A stretch of 64,000 nucleotides of DNA. It comes from Schistocerca nitens (lineage: Eukaryota; Arthropoda; Insecta; Orthoptera; Acrididae). Positions 42,290 to 52,147 of this stretch are shown in pieces. The stretch is from positions 175,480,178-175,544,177 of the forward strand of contig NC_064622.1 in the NCBI RefSeq assembly GCF_023898315.1. Reading direction: 5' to 3'. The position numbers and the translations under genes are program-made. The notes under the pieces were generated by a model. The model ran no database searches. It had not been told where the DNA came from and saw only the letters and a program-made list of their open reading frames with translations. The first letter of the stretch is position 1, and each line of letters begins with the position of its first letter.

Positions 42290-43085
42290 AACCTGTAAGA
42301 GGTTTCCGCCCAGCATATGCATAAAGTATGAAGAAGAGCAGATAGAAGAGGTTAACAGTCTTAAATTCCTGGGATTACAACTTGATAATAAATTCAGTTG
42401 GGAGGAGCACACCATAGAACTGCAGAAACGCCTTAACAAATCTGAATTTGCAATTCGAGTGTTAGCAGACATAGACGACATAAAAATGAAAAAGCTTGCA
42501 TACTTTGATTCCATAATGTCATATGGTATAATATTTTGGGATAACTCTTCAAGTCAAACAAAAGTTTTCAGAGTTCAAAAGCATGTAATACGTATTATTT
42601 ATAGAGTAAATTCACGGACGTCCTGTAGAAACCTCTTCAAAGAACTGGGTGTAGTAACTACTGCCTCTCAGTATATTTACTCCTTAATGAAATTTGTCCT
42701 AAATAATATATCTCTTTTTCCAGCAAACGGCTCAGTTCATACATACAATACCAGGAACAAAAATGATCTGCACAAGGGCTTAATAGCATTTACTTTAGTT
42801 CAAAAAGGGGTCCGCTGCTCAGGAACACTCAACTTCAATAATTTGCCAGCAAACATAAAAAAATTAGTTACAAATAAAGATCAGTTTTAAAGGAGCCTGA
42901 AGGACTTACAAGTGGCCAAGTCCTTCTACCCCACTGACGAATTTTTTAATAGAAACAAATGATGTATTGTATATATTCATACTATTAGTATTGTTATTTC
43001 AGCTTAAAAAAAATTGACATGTTCCACATCCACGAGTTCTCCTCAGCACGGATCGATGGAACGAAAAACTAGTCTAATCTAACGT
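42290..43085 (+). mobile_element. LINE 3' fragment (RT thumb and C-terminus)
   Basis: Reads SLKFLGLQLDNKFSWEEHT then frame 42459-42890 with YFDSIMSYGIIFWDNSSSQT, VQKHVIRIIYRVNSRTSCR, VHTYNTRNKNDLH and GTLNFNNLPANIKKL, the conserved post-RT domain of CR1/Jockey-like LINEs. It ends with CATGTTCCACATCCACGAG and CTAGTCTAATCTAAC. The same 3' end is present at 24690-24772 in the Hsp intron. Confidence 0.8.
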
Positions 43086-43814
43086 GCGCTGGATGCTAGG
43101 CGCTTTGTGAAACAAGGTCTTTTTCTTCAATAATATGAATTCCCCACTCCCCTCCCCCTGGAATTGCTACCCGGTGCAGATACCTCGGCTTGCCCCCGCC
43201 CCCTAGTTCCGGGCCTGTTGCGCATACGTGAAACTGGCAGCTTAGGCGCACCAATAAAATTTTTCTGGATAGCATCCAGCTGCTTGCTGCTATTGCTTAT
43301 ACAGCTAACTGCCACATTTCTGTAGCCAGAAGCGGGAAAAGGTACTACTCATACGCGACTCATCTGCACATGCACATAAGCTCGCTCGCGACCGCTCCAA
43401 CGAATTTAATGTAAACAGTTGTAACGTCCCCTCATCGGAGGCAATTTGTTGTTATGAAACATTGCATAGTCTTCCGTGACACATTTTGCTGTTGGCAGAC
43501 GCTTGTATGAGCACTGTGTTTTGTTCCTGTATACGGTGCATTTCCTTTGCAACTTAAGTTTTATTTTCGTTTTTTTTTCTCTCGTTCGTGTTTTATTGCT
43601 GCAGTATTTTTCTGCAGTATCGAGATACAGTAATATTCTTTGTTAGAGTATTGGTTCTTACCAGTCAAAGTTACCAAAATTTAACTAAAAACCAAAAAAT
43701 GAAATATTCCCAGAATTCTAAAAAATTCCCGGGTTTTTCCCGGTTTTCTCCGGGAAGAAAAAATTCCCATGTTTCTCCCAAATCTTCCGGTTGTCCCAGG
43801 TCGTATACACCCTG
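43086..43814. other. right interior and terminal region of the 5.87-kb element
   Basis: No gene recognised. The last 140 bp contain repeated ATTCCCGGGTTTTTCCCGG-type blocks that mirror, loosely, the CCCGGATT and CTCCCGGATG blocks at 37970-38025. Confidence 0.5.
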
Positions 43815-43909
43815 ATAATGCATCAGCCACAATATTGTCTTTTCCTTTGACAGACCTTACTTCCAAATAAAATTGTTGCAAATACAAAGCCCACCTAGTT
43901 AACCTAGTG

Positions 43910-45130
43910 CAGGGCTTAACAACTGGCCGGTTTTGAGCGCGAGTACTCGCGTCTGCTCAGGCACGTGCTCGCGAGCAGCTGCAAGGTCGTGGAGTAGGGA
44001 GGGAGGGGAGGGAGGGGAAATGCGCGTGCATGTTTGAATACGGCCGCAGCGTGCCTATTGAATTCGCGCCGACTGTGTAACGTTTAAAGTACTACGATCA
44101 ACTCTTAACAGTCACTTCGCTGGTTAAGAATCATGTGAAGTCGCCGTTTTGTAACCCCAACCATGCTTTCGCAGTTCAACCCCCATTGGGAGGAATTTTA
44201 TCTGTTTACTGAAAAAGATGGTGTTGCAAAATGTTTAGTATGTCACAAAACGGTGAATTCTTTTACGAAATTTAATTTGCAGCGACATTATATGTCGTAC
44301 CACGCAAAAGACTACGGACGTGGAAAATGTGATTGACCAGATCGTGCACAGGAAGTTATTAAACATAAAAGGAAGCTATCCGAAGAAGATCTGGACGACG
44401 AAGAAAAATCAACTGAGGCAGCTCTCAGAGTGGTTTACAAAATTGCTTTGCTTTTAGCAAAATCCCTGCGCCCCTTAACTGATGGCGATTTAATAAAAGA
44501 ATGTTTGGTAGTTGCAGCGGAACATTTGTGTCCATCTCAAGTTGAAAAGTTTCGGATTTTGCCATTATCTAACATGACCATTATGCGTCGCGTACAGGAC
44601 ATGGCAGACGACGTCCAGAGCCAGCTTGCAAATATATTTTATGGCGTATTCTCTAGCTCTGGACGAAAGTGTTGATATCACTGGAACAGCGCAGCTTGCC
44701 ATATTTATTAGAGGTGTTAACAGAGACCTTCAGGTGAGGGAGGAGCTCCTCGATGTAGTAGCCATGAAGAACACTACAACCGGAGGTGATATTTTTAGTG
44801 TTGAAGAAAGTGTTGAAAATATAGGATTGTCGTGGAATTCTTTAGTTTCAGTGTCTACAGATGGTAGAGGCATACACTAAGCTAATAAAATTATGTAGCA
44901 CGTGTACATTCTCCTTTATTTGTTTCATTTGTCGCAGTAATAATTCGTGAGTGATATCCCTGCAGCTGGCCGCGGATATACATCGACTGGCGGCAGCTGT
45001 TGTGTACCCCACGTGACTCTCCCCACTCTCCGCTCTGGTCCGGTAGTGGGGGTAGCGTGTTCGCGCTGCTCCGTGCTCGCGCCTTGCTGCTCACAGCTTG
45101 CTCCGCGAGCACGTATTTTGTGAAGCCCTG
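43910..45130 (+). mobile_element. hAT transposon copy 2 (keeps the 5' half), perfect 8-bp target duplication
   Basis: Starts CAGGGCTTAACAACTGG and ends TGAAGCCCTG. ACCTAGTG occurs at 43902-43909 and 45131-45138. It lies inside the gypsy RNase H, whose frame rejoins across it. It shares both ends with copy 1, but its interior carries the N-terminal half of the transposase. The internal deletion joint is near 44863, where GGTAGAGGC meets the shared 3' region. Confidence 0.93.
44164..44880 (+). pseudogene. hAT transposase N-terminal half with BED-type finger
   Basis: Starts MLSQFNPHWEEFYLFTEK, then a BED-like finger CLVCHKTVNSF...LQRHYMSYH (C-x2-C, H-x4-H). Later frames (44430-44675, 44626-44880) give ALRVVYKIALLLAKSLRP, LSNMTIMRRVQDMADDVQ, SLALDESVDITGTAQLAIF (first catalytic Asp region) and VSTDGRG where the deletion begins (the intact family continues after STDG). 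Two frame changes occur. The second catalytic region and dimerisation domain are absent. Confidence 0.8.
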
Positions 45131-45138
45131 ACCTAGTG

Positions 45139-46700
45139 TGTTTCAGCCTGCACTTCTGAAGGTAATTCAAAGCCTTATGCTCTGTGTACACTGTGGTCTT
45201 ATGTCTGAACAAATAGTACTCAAACTTCTGAAATCCGAAAATAATTGCCAAAGCCTCCAATTCTGAAATGTAATAGTTCTTTTCATGTGTGTTCTACTAG
45301 CAAAAGCAATAGTTTTATGTTCAGCCCCAATATCAGTAGTTACTGTTTGGAAAATTTTTACCTCCAAACCACAAAAACTTGCATCAGTACTCACACAGAA
45401 AGGCAGTGAAAAATTTGGATGCCCTACCATCTTACTATTTAGTAATTCATTTTTCAAACTGTGAAGTGCTCCTTCACACTCCTCTGCCCAATTCCACACC
45501 ACGTTCTTTTTCAACAAATTACCAAGGCGAGGACGGTTAAATGACTGATCTAATACAAACTTTCGGTAGATCCTTCTTGGTCTTGTGAAGTGGGAAATCC
45601 GCAATAACAGCAAGCTTTTCTGCATCAGGCTGTATACCTTCCTCGTTAGTCCTATGATCCAAAAATGAAATTTCCTTCTTTACAAATTCAGATTTACTTA
45701 ATTTTAGTTCTATATCTCCTCTATACATAGCTCTCAGTACTTCATTCAGATTCTTAAAGTGCTTGAACCATTCTGGACTCGCTACTTGGATATCATCTAT
45801 GTAGACCATTATTTCATTGGTTAATACCTCATCTAGCAACTTATCAATAGCTCTGATAAACACACACACACAGACGAGTTCAGACCAAATGGCACCACAC
45901 AGTATTGATAACACTTACCTTCATGTAAAAATGCTGTACATTGTCTAGCTTCCAGCCGAACTGATATTCCATTAGCCACAAGCCAAATAAAAAGAAGTCA
46001 GAAATTTACATCCATGGAACTTTTACAAAATTTCATCTGTGTTAGCTAGTCTGTCACTCTCCCGTACTACGATTTCATTTAACTTCCTGGCATCCAGAAC
46101 CAACCTGACACCACCATTCTTCTTCTCCTTTTCTTCTTCTTCTTATTCACAAGTGGTTTATTATATGTGCTGGTTGACCTTTCAGTAATCCTCCATGAGA
46201 TCCTCTTTTGAATTTCTTTTCTCACCACTTCCTTTTCTGAAAATTGAGTAATATAAGGCTTCTTGAAAAATGGTTCATGATCCCTAAACTTTAATTTGCA
46301 CTCAAAATCCTTTACCAAACCTGGCCTGTCTGAAAATGCCTTACAGTTGCACAGGCTAGTACCTTTTAATTCTTCCCTTTGACTATGTGTAATACCTTCA
46401 ATATCCTCAACTCTCTTTATTGCCTCCAACCTTACTCTCTCCTCCTCTTTTTCCTCAGTAATCTGCTCTGTGGTTAGAACTCTTAATGGCAAATCTAATT
46501 CAGTTTGCACACACTTGTCGATACCTTCCAAAAATGATACTTTGTACCTACTTATGTTGCACTTAAAACTAAATTTACCAGTAGCAAAATCAATATGTAC
46601 ACACCATTTGCACAAGAAAATAGTCCAAAATGTTACATCAATGGTGAGATTTTGAATCACTAAGAAATTGCACTCCAAATGCTATCCTGGCAATTTCACA
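45139..46700 (-). pseudogene. gypsy reverse transcriptase and RNase H
   Basis: Minus-strand blocks: a pre-RT segment with KLKFRDHEPFFKKPYITQF and STSTYNKPLVNKKKKK (near 46270-46120), a finger/palm segment in another frame, VFIRAIDKLLDEVLTN then IMVYIDDIQVASPEWF (catalytic YIDD, near 45800), ELKLSKSEFVKKEISFL, then the RNase H with FCVSTDASFCGLEVKIF (near 45390), AEHKTIAFASRT and ALAIIFGFQKFEYYLF...KTTVYTEHKALNYLQ (near 45220). The end, LQQFYLEVRSVKGKDNIVAD, is at 43880-43820, beyond hAT copy 2. Stops and shifts inactivate it. Confidence 0.82.
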
Positions 46701-46779
46701 ATTAATAGTACCTCTCTTTTCACAATCTTTGATAGCTTACTGGTAGCACCAATAATTTTTATTCCAGAAACATGCATCA

Positions 46780-47379
46780 CTACTGTCCCTCTGTGTTCTT
46801 AATAGATTCAAAAAATGACTGTGAAATACCATTCAGATCACTACCACTGTCCAGTAAACACTTAACATGTATACCTTGTACACTTGCTGTTATTACAGGG
46901 TACCACCCTTCCTTTTTACTTACCATGTGATCTTCTTCATACAGCAAATCCTTATTAATCCTTTCCCTTGAAAAACTATCGTCCTGCTTACCAAAATAGT
47001 CATCACACACAGTCAAATGACAGATAGCATGGTCCTCTTCCTCATTACCACTCTCAAACTCTAACTCTTCATTAGTCCTAATGTATTCCTCCTTTATTCT
47101 TTCTTTACTTAACACATGGCCATCATTATAGACGATAAATTCAAATACCTCATCCTCATCACTACTGGATTTGTCATTGCTGTCATCATTACAACTACTG
47201 TCAGAATCAGATCCACTGTCACTTTCATTGTCCTCAAGTAGTTGGCTAATTAGTTGATCCTTGTTTGCAGTATTAGACCTCAAAGCAAAACACCTGAATT
47301 CCTTATGTTCTCTTAAAAAATTTACCATCCATTTTGACACTTTGGATGTCGCGAACAACAGCAACGCACTCTGTTTCAT
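46780..47379 (-). pseudogene. gypsy gag-pol junction with aspartic protease
   Basis: A 199-codon frame with a basic start, an acidic Ser/Asp stretch (ESDSGSDSDSSCNDDSNDKS) and then, near the end, VQGIHVKCLLDSGSDLNGIS, the DSG active site of a retropepsin. The polyprotein register toward RT is interrupted by a stop at 46780. The acidic spacer before the protease is unusual but could be a low-complexity linker. Confidence 0.72.
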
Positions 47380-47380
47380 T

Positions 47381-47585
47381 ACTTAATTTTATTATTATAA
47401 CTTCTTCCTCTCTTTTTACAGGCTGAACATTGCTGCACCCACCATCATTCAACATCTCACTAGAATTAGAATTTACACTCGACTTACTACTATCATTTAC
47501 ATTACCGTTACCTGTGATTAGAGCACATTTATGTACACATGGCTCTTCTTCACTAACTGTTCTAGTCTTGAGTCAAGACTGGAAC
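47381..47585 (-). other. edge of the gypsy element before the Penelope block
   Basis: Minus-strand coding-like, Asn/Ser-rich sequence probably still gag-pol of the gypsy element. It ends where the Penelope RT begins, near 47585. Confidence 0.35.
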
Positions 47586-47589
47586 ATAA

Positions 47590-49135
47590 TCTAGTTTAAA
47601 TGTACTCTATATAGAAATTTGTGACCACAGGTGAGAATGGGCTTCCCATTGTGATGCCTTCTGTTTGTTCATAGTATTCTCCATTAAAGAGAAAATACGT
47701 GGAGGTCAGAACGTGCTTGAAAAGGTCGGCCATCTTCTCTTCAAATTTCTGTGCAATAAGCTCAACTGACTCTCGAAGAGGCACCCTGGTGAATAATGAA
47801 ACAACATTAAAACTCACCATGATATCAGAGTCTTTCAGCTTGAAGTTGTCAAGACGTTTTATGAAATCCACAGAATTACGAATGTGATGAGGGCATTTAC
47901 CCATATAAAGGCCTAGTAATTCTGCCAGGTATTTAGCCAGCAAATATGTAGGTGCCCTAATGTTGCTGACAATTGGGTGTAAAGGCACCCCTTCTTTGTG
48001 GACTTTAGGGAGTCCATAAAGTCTTGGCGATACAGGTCCTTGAGGTGTCAGTTTCTGAGACAGAGCCTTGTTCTCTTACTGGCTGACAAAGGCATTGCTA
48101 CGGTTGTTATTTGCCATAATGACCACATTGAGTAGATGAAGAGCCTACTAAATGATGAATCTTACAGGAAGATCAACACTGACCCCACAAAGAAGGTGGA
48201 AAACAAGACTAGAGCTCTTCTAAAGGATGCAGATTTAGCAGAGGGTGTCACCGAAATGGCAGATCATATGCACTTTCCGCCCCACCTCTACAGTACAGGG
48301 TGTTGAGGTGGAAGAAGTCATGGAGAAAGAGATAGCTACTGCCTATATACCATATATTGGCACACTATCGAGGAAAATAGGATGAATACTGAGGAAACAC
48401 TGTGTAGGAACTGTCTTGCCCACCAAATAAAACACGAGCATTATTGGGAAGTGTCAAAGATTATCTCGGTTTGCAGAAGGCCGACATATAGCAGATTCTG
48501 TGTGAATGTGGGAAGGCTTATATTGGACAGACAGTGCGCACTATCGAAGATCGTTGCCGAGAACGTCAGAGGCACAGATGACTTGGGTACCCCAACAAGT
48601 CGGTGGTCGCAGAGCACTGTTTGTCCAAAAATTATGAAATGGACTACCAACATACCAGGGTCTTGGCACAGACATCTAAATACTGGGACAGCATCATTAG
48701 AGAGGATATCAAAATTCATACCAGGAATGGACTCATCAACCGAGGTTGTGGCTACAACCTCAGCAAGGCATGGGAATCAGCATTGAGTCTAATTAAAAAG
48801 ACACTCAGCAAAGGAAACAAACGGGCGACTAGGGTGGACGAGGCAATTAAACCGATGCCACCACAGATGCTGACGCTAGCATCTCAGCGATCGCTGATGC
48901 GCGGGTGCAGACCGCGGAGAGAACACCTCGTGAGGGGAAGGGATTTAAGAAGGCCACCCTCCCTCAGAAGGCCAGTTCGTCAGTGCACCTGATGATGGTG
49001 ACATGTCTGATCCCTGAAATATTGTGCCCGTTGGACACTATGGACTGGCAGTACACCCGTGGACTGTTCAAGCAAGAAGTACGCCGGGAGAAACTGAGGA
49101 AACACATGATTGTTTCTATTTACCACATTTATGTG
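47590..49135. mobile_element. Penelope-like element, internally rearranged
   Basis: 47590-48085 (minus) encodes the central Penelope RT: GLPKVHKEGVPLHPIVSN (near 48000), DIMVSFNVVSLFTRVPL, YEQTEGITMGSPFSPVVTNF. 48085-48300 (plus) encodes the upstream RT part (ADKGIATVVICHNDHIE...). 48300-48800 (plus) encodes the RT end and a GIY-YIG endonuclease (AYIGQTVR, VVAEHCLSKNYEMDYQHTRV, IIREDIKIHTRNG). 48800-49135 is the 3' non-coding tail. The middle part is thus inverted relative to both others. All parts have stops or shifts. Confidence 0.8.
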
Positions 49136-49772
49136 TGAAAGAAACAAGAAATAGTCAATATAACAATCACGTACAAGTAAGGCAATATCCTGAAAAAACG
49201 TTTTGACTAGTGTATGCAACAGTACCAGAACAATTCCATGAAACATTACCACATTACACATTTCATTGCTCTACTAGCAATGACACTAAAAGCAAACATT
49301 CAGCAAATAAAATGAAATATTATGAGAGTCAACTGTATGTGAAACTGTTAATTTATAAGTACAGCAAATAATAAATGAGACTTATTAACTTATCTTCATT
49401 GCATTCACTGAACTTGCTAAAGCTTAGATGCAAGCAATAAATTTTTAGCTATAGTGGCCTTGTACCATCTATATGTTTAGGCCTTAATGATTAGAGACAT
49501 TGGGGTAGGACTACATGTATAAGGCAGTTCAAGTTATGCTCTCTCTTAAACATATTCTTATTGCACTGTGAGACTAAAGTTTCTATATAACATTGATGGG
49601 AGAAAATTCAACAGTGGTGTATCAGAAGGCAATTATGAGAAGAGTAAGAGAGAGGGAAAATCCAAGAATGGAAAGTTGTGTTTCACTGAGTGAACAACCC
49701 CTTAAAAAATACTTAAACAACGTTACAAATTATAACATCTGCACCTACCTGTCAACTCGGCAGTTCACACAT
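49136..49772. other. unassigned AT-rich stretch
   Basis: No domain or repeat recognised. It separates the Penelope tail from the old LINE copy. Confidence 0.45.
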
Positions 49773-50056
49773 ACATGCCAGTGGAGGGTTCATTGAACCA
49801 ACTCCAGACTATCTCTCTATGCCACTCCACTCTCCAACGGTGTGTGGGAAAAATAGGCTTTCCGTGCAAACTCCGGTTTCTCTTATTTTGTTACAACGAT
49901 CGTTTCTACTTTTCAAAGTTTACATCAACACATACCATATCCACAACACTCTCTCCCCTCCCCTCCACCCCCCTCCCCTCCCATCTTTTGCAATAATACA
50001 AAACAAGCTGCCCTTTGTAGTTCTTCATTGTCCTTCATCAGTTCTATCTGTGCCTA
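49773..50056 (-). mobile_element. old LINE copy, 3' end (left half of interrupted copy)
   Basis: Matches 12020-12390 of the LINE at 11985-13310: CAGTGGAGGGTTCATTGAACC, TATCTCTCTATGCCACTCCACTC, TTTCTCTTATTTTGTT and AATACAAAACAAGCTGCCCTT. It stops at about 50056 and continues at 54053. Confidence 0.78.
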
Positions 50057-50059
50057 GTG

Positions 50060-50745
50060 TGGAAAGGAACAGTGAAAATTATCATGGGCAAAATACAATA
50101 AAAAAAGACGCAGGGTTTTTAAACTGTGGAAAATCTGTAAGTAAATACAGCTGGAAAACAGTGACATATAATAAAAGGGTGAAATGTGAAATTGCCTCAC
50201 AAAAGCAGAGTAACGAAAAGGAGTTCTTTGTTATTGGTGATTCTATATTAAAAAATGTAGTTTCACCAAACTGTGAAATAGATGTTCGCCCTGGTATCCG
50301 ACCTCATCAGCTCAACAAACATTTTTAAAAATCTCTTAAGTGCAAAACAGTCTACAACTAAAAATGGAAATGATCCAAAGACCAATTACAAAGGTGTTTT
50401 TATTCATTCTGGGACGAACTCAATACGAAGCAGCAGTCAGGGAGAAATTGTAAGTGAGACGAGAAACATCATTCTTTCAGCCAAATCATTGTAAACAAAT
50501 TCAAGACTGGTTATAAGTGGAATTCTGCACAGAAGGTCAGTAAGCAGTTCTTATATAAGCAATATAAACAGTGCTATCAGGGAACAGTGCGACGAACTCA
50601 GGACAATATTCGTTGACCCCAACAAATTTTTAAGTGGCAAATGCTTGGGAAAGGATGGCGTGCATTTAAACAGAGTAGGCTCAATGAATTTCAGTAAAAT
50701 GGTTACAGATATCTGTAAAATCATCAAGAACAAGGGAAACTGAGG
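50060..50745 (+). pseudogene. LINE ORF1 with SGNH hydrolase-like domain
   Basis: EFFVIGDSILKNVV (block with the nucleophile Ser, near 50225-50262), KGVFIHSGTNSIRSSSQ (GTN block, near 50390) and KDGVHLNRVGSMNFSKM (DxxH block, near 50648-50700) are in the order and spacing of an SGNH-fold esterase. The intermediate segment RLVISGILHRRSVSSS is in another frame. The stop after IIKNKGN is at about 50743. Esterase-domain ORF1 proteins are known from CR1-group LINEs; their role in transposition is not settled. Frameshifts near 50290-50330 and after 50490. Confidence 0.72.
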
Positions 50746-50859
50746 GGGTGAAAATTCAAAAGTGAAAATTGAAAATAAAAAATATCGTCCAGGCAGAAAT
50801 TCCAATATAAATATAAGTACTAAGGATAGTAAGTTTCAGAACTCGTGTTTAACTCCAAA

Positions 50860-51500
50860 CCTGACGGTATTTCATCAAAATGTACAATCCCTATCCAACA
50901 AAGTAAACGAATTTCAAATTTTGTTGGAAAGTGACATTAAAAACACTTCTGTATTATGTTTTACTGAACATTGGCTTGACAAAGAGAAACTTCATATGCT
51001 ATGCATTGCAAATTTTGTATTGGGTAGTTATTTTTTTCGTAAATTGTATAAATGTGGTGGTAGTTGCATTTATGTTAAAAATAGCATAAATTTTAAATGT
51101 ATGCCGTATGTAGGAAAATGATCCATAGAGAAAGATATTGAGGTAAATGGAATTGAAATCACAGACGAAAAAATTGCTGTAATTTGTCTATACAGGGCGC
51201 CAACTGGTAATATTAACGTTATGTTAAAGATCCTTGAAAATATCTTATAGAAGACTACACAAAAAAATAGAAAACAAATTATATGTGGGGATTTCAACAT
51301 TGACTTCGCAAGCGAGTCTAATCAAAAAACTGGTTTACTGAACCTCTTAGCAACTTTCAATTGAAAGGCTACTAAAGAAACGCTAACACACATCACAAAA
51401 ACCTCAGCCACAATCCTTGATCAAATATTTACAAATGTGCCCTTGAAACATACAACACAAACCCACAATACAGGCTTTGGGGACCACGCAGCCCAAGAAA
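50860..51500 (+). pseudogene. LINE AP endonuclease
   Basis: LTVFHQNVQSLSNKVNEFQ (Asn block), VLCFTEHWLDKEKLH (Glu block), GGSCIYVKNSI, then after a stop IEVNGIEITDEKIAVICLY, KQIICGDFNIDFA (GDFN) and a TSATILDQIFTN...GFGDHAAQ block (the SDH motif altered to GDH). At least three in-frame stops. Confidence 0.8.
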
Positions 51501-52147
51501 TTAGTATAAGATTAGGAAAACCACTTAGTTCAACTGAATGTCTAACTACTACGTCTAGGAAGTATAATGACCAGAATATACAACATTTCCTTAACTATCT
51601 GCGTAAAGGAACTTGGGAAGACATCTATGAATGTGAAAGTACAAATGATAAGTTCAATAAATTTCTAAATAGTTTTACCTATTATTTTGAACTATGCTTT
51701 CCACTCCACAAAAAGGCAGTCACAAAAAAGGATCTGAAAATATTATGGGTCGCAACAGGGATACAAATATCTGTGAAGAAAAAGAGACTACTTCATGAAA
51801 TATCTAGACAGCACAACACATCACCAGAATTTGATTCCTATTTTAAGAATTACAAAAAGATTTTAACTAAAGTCATAAAAGAAGCAAAAAAAAATGGCAA
51901 ATAGTTCCTCCATAGCAAATGCACAAAATAAAATGAAAGCCATATGGGAGATTGTAAGGTATGAAACAGGAGTAAAACGGAGTGAATACCATAATATCAA
52001 ACTGAATGAAAACACTTCTGTAATATCTGATCCCCAGCAGATAGCAAATAATTTTAACTCATATTTCTCTGAGGCAGCTGAGATTCTGGTGAAGCAAAAC
52101 TTTCAAAATGCTGTCACTGCAAATCAGATTAAAACTATCCCTAGTAA
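51501..52147 (+). pseudogene. LINE linker between EN and RT
   Basis: Frames 51437-51904 and 51894-52274 encode the basic linker: GTWEDIYECESTNDKFNKF, FPLHKKAVTKKDLKILWVA, KNYKKILTKVIKEAKKNGK, KMKAIWEIVRYETGVKR and IANNFNSYFSEAAEIL. A one-base shift near 51895 splits it. Confidence 0.75.

Larger units (their letters stand above)
37943..43814. mobile_element. 5.87-kb element with 11-bp inverted termini and ATAAT target duplication
   Basis: The left end CAGGGTGTATA (37943-37953) and right end TATACACCCTG (43804-43814) are perfect inverse copies. Both are followed inward by lines of CGGGAAAAA-type sequence. ATAAT at 37938-37942 and 43815-43819 flanks it, and removing the element with one ATAAT restores the gypsy frame GCTGATGCATTATCTAGGATG (minus). 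No transposase of its own is recognised; the interior holds Tc1, SINE and LINE pieces. The superfamily is unclear to me. Confidence 0.78.
36498..47580 (-). mobile_element. Ty3/gypsy-like retrotransposon, broken up by later insertions
   Basis: Minus-strand order protease (46780-47379), RT (46700-45540), RNase H (45625-45139, continuing at 43901-43815), then after a 5.9-kb insert the H2C2 finger (37930-37498) and integrase (37479-36590). This PR-RT-RH-IN order defines Ty3/gypsy. Insertions: hAT copy 2 in RNase H (43910-45130), the inverted-termini element (37943-43814) between RNase H and IN, and hAT copy 1 downstream (35409-36497). No LTRs were found, because the ends are obscured. Confidence 0.82.
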
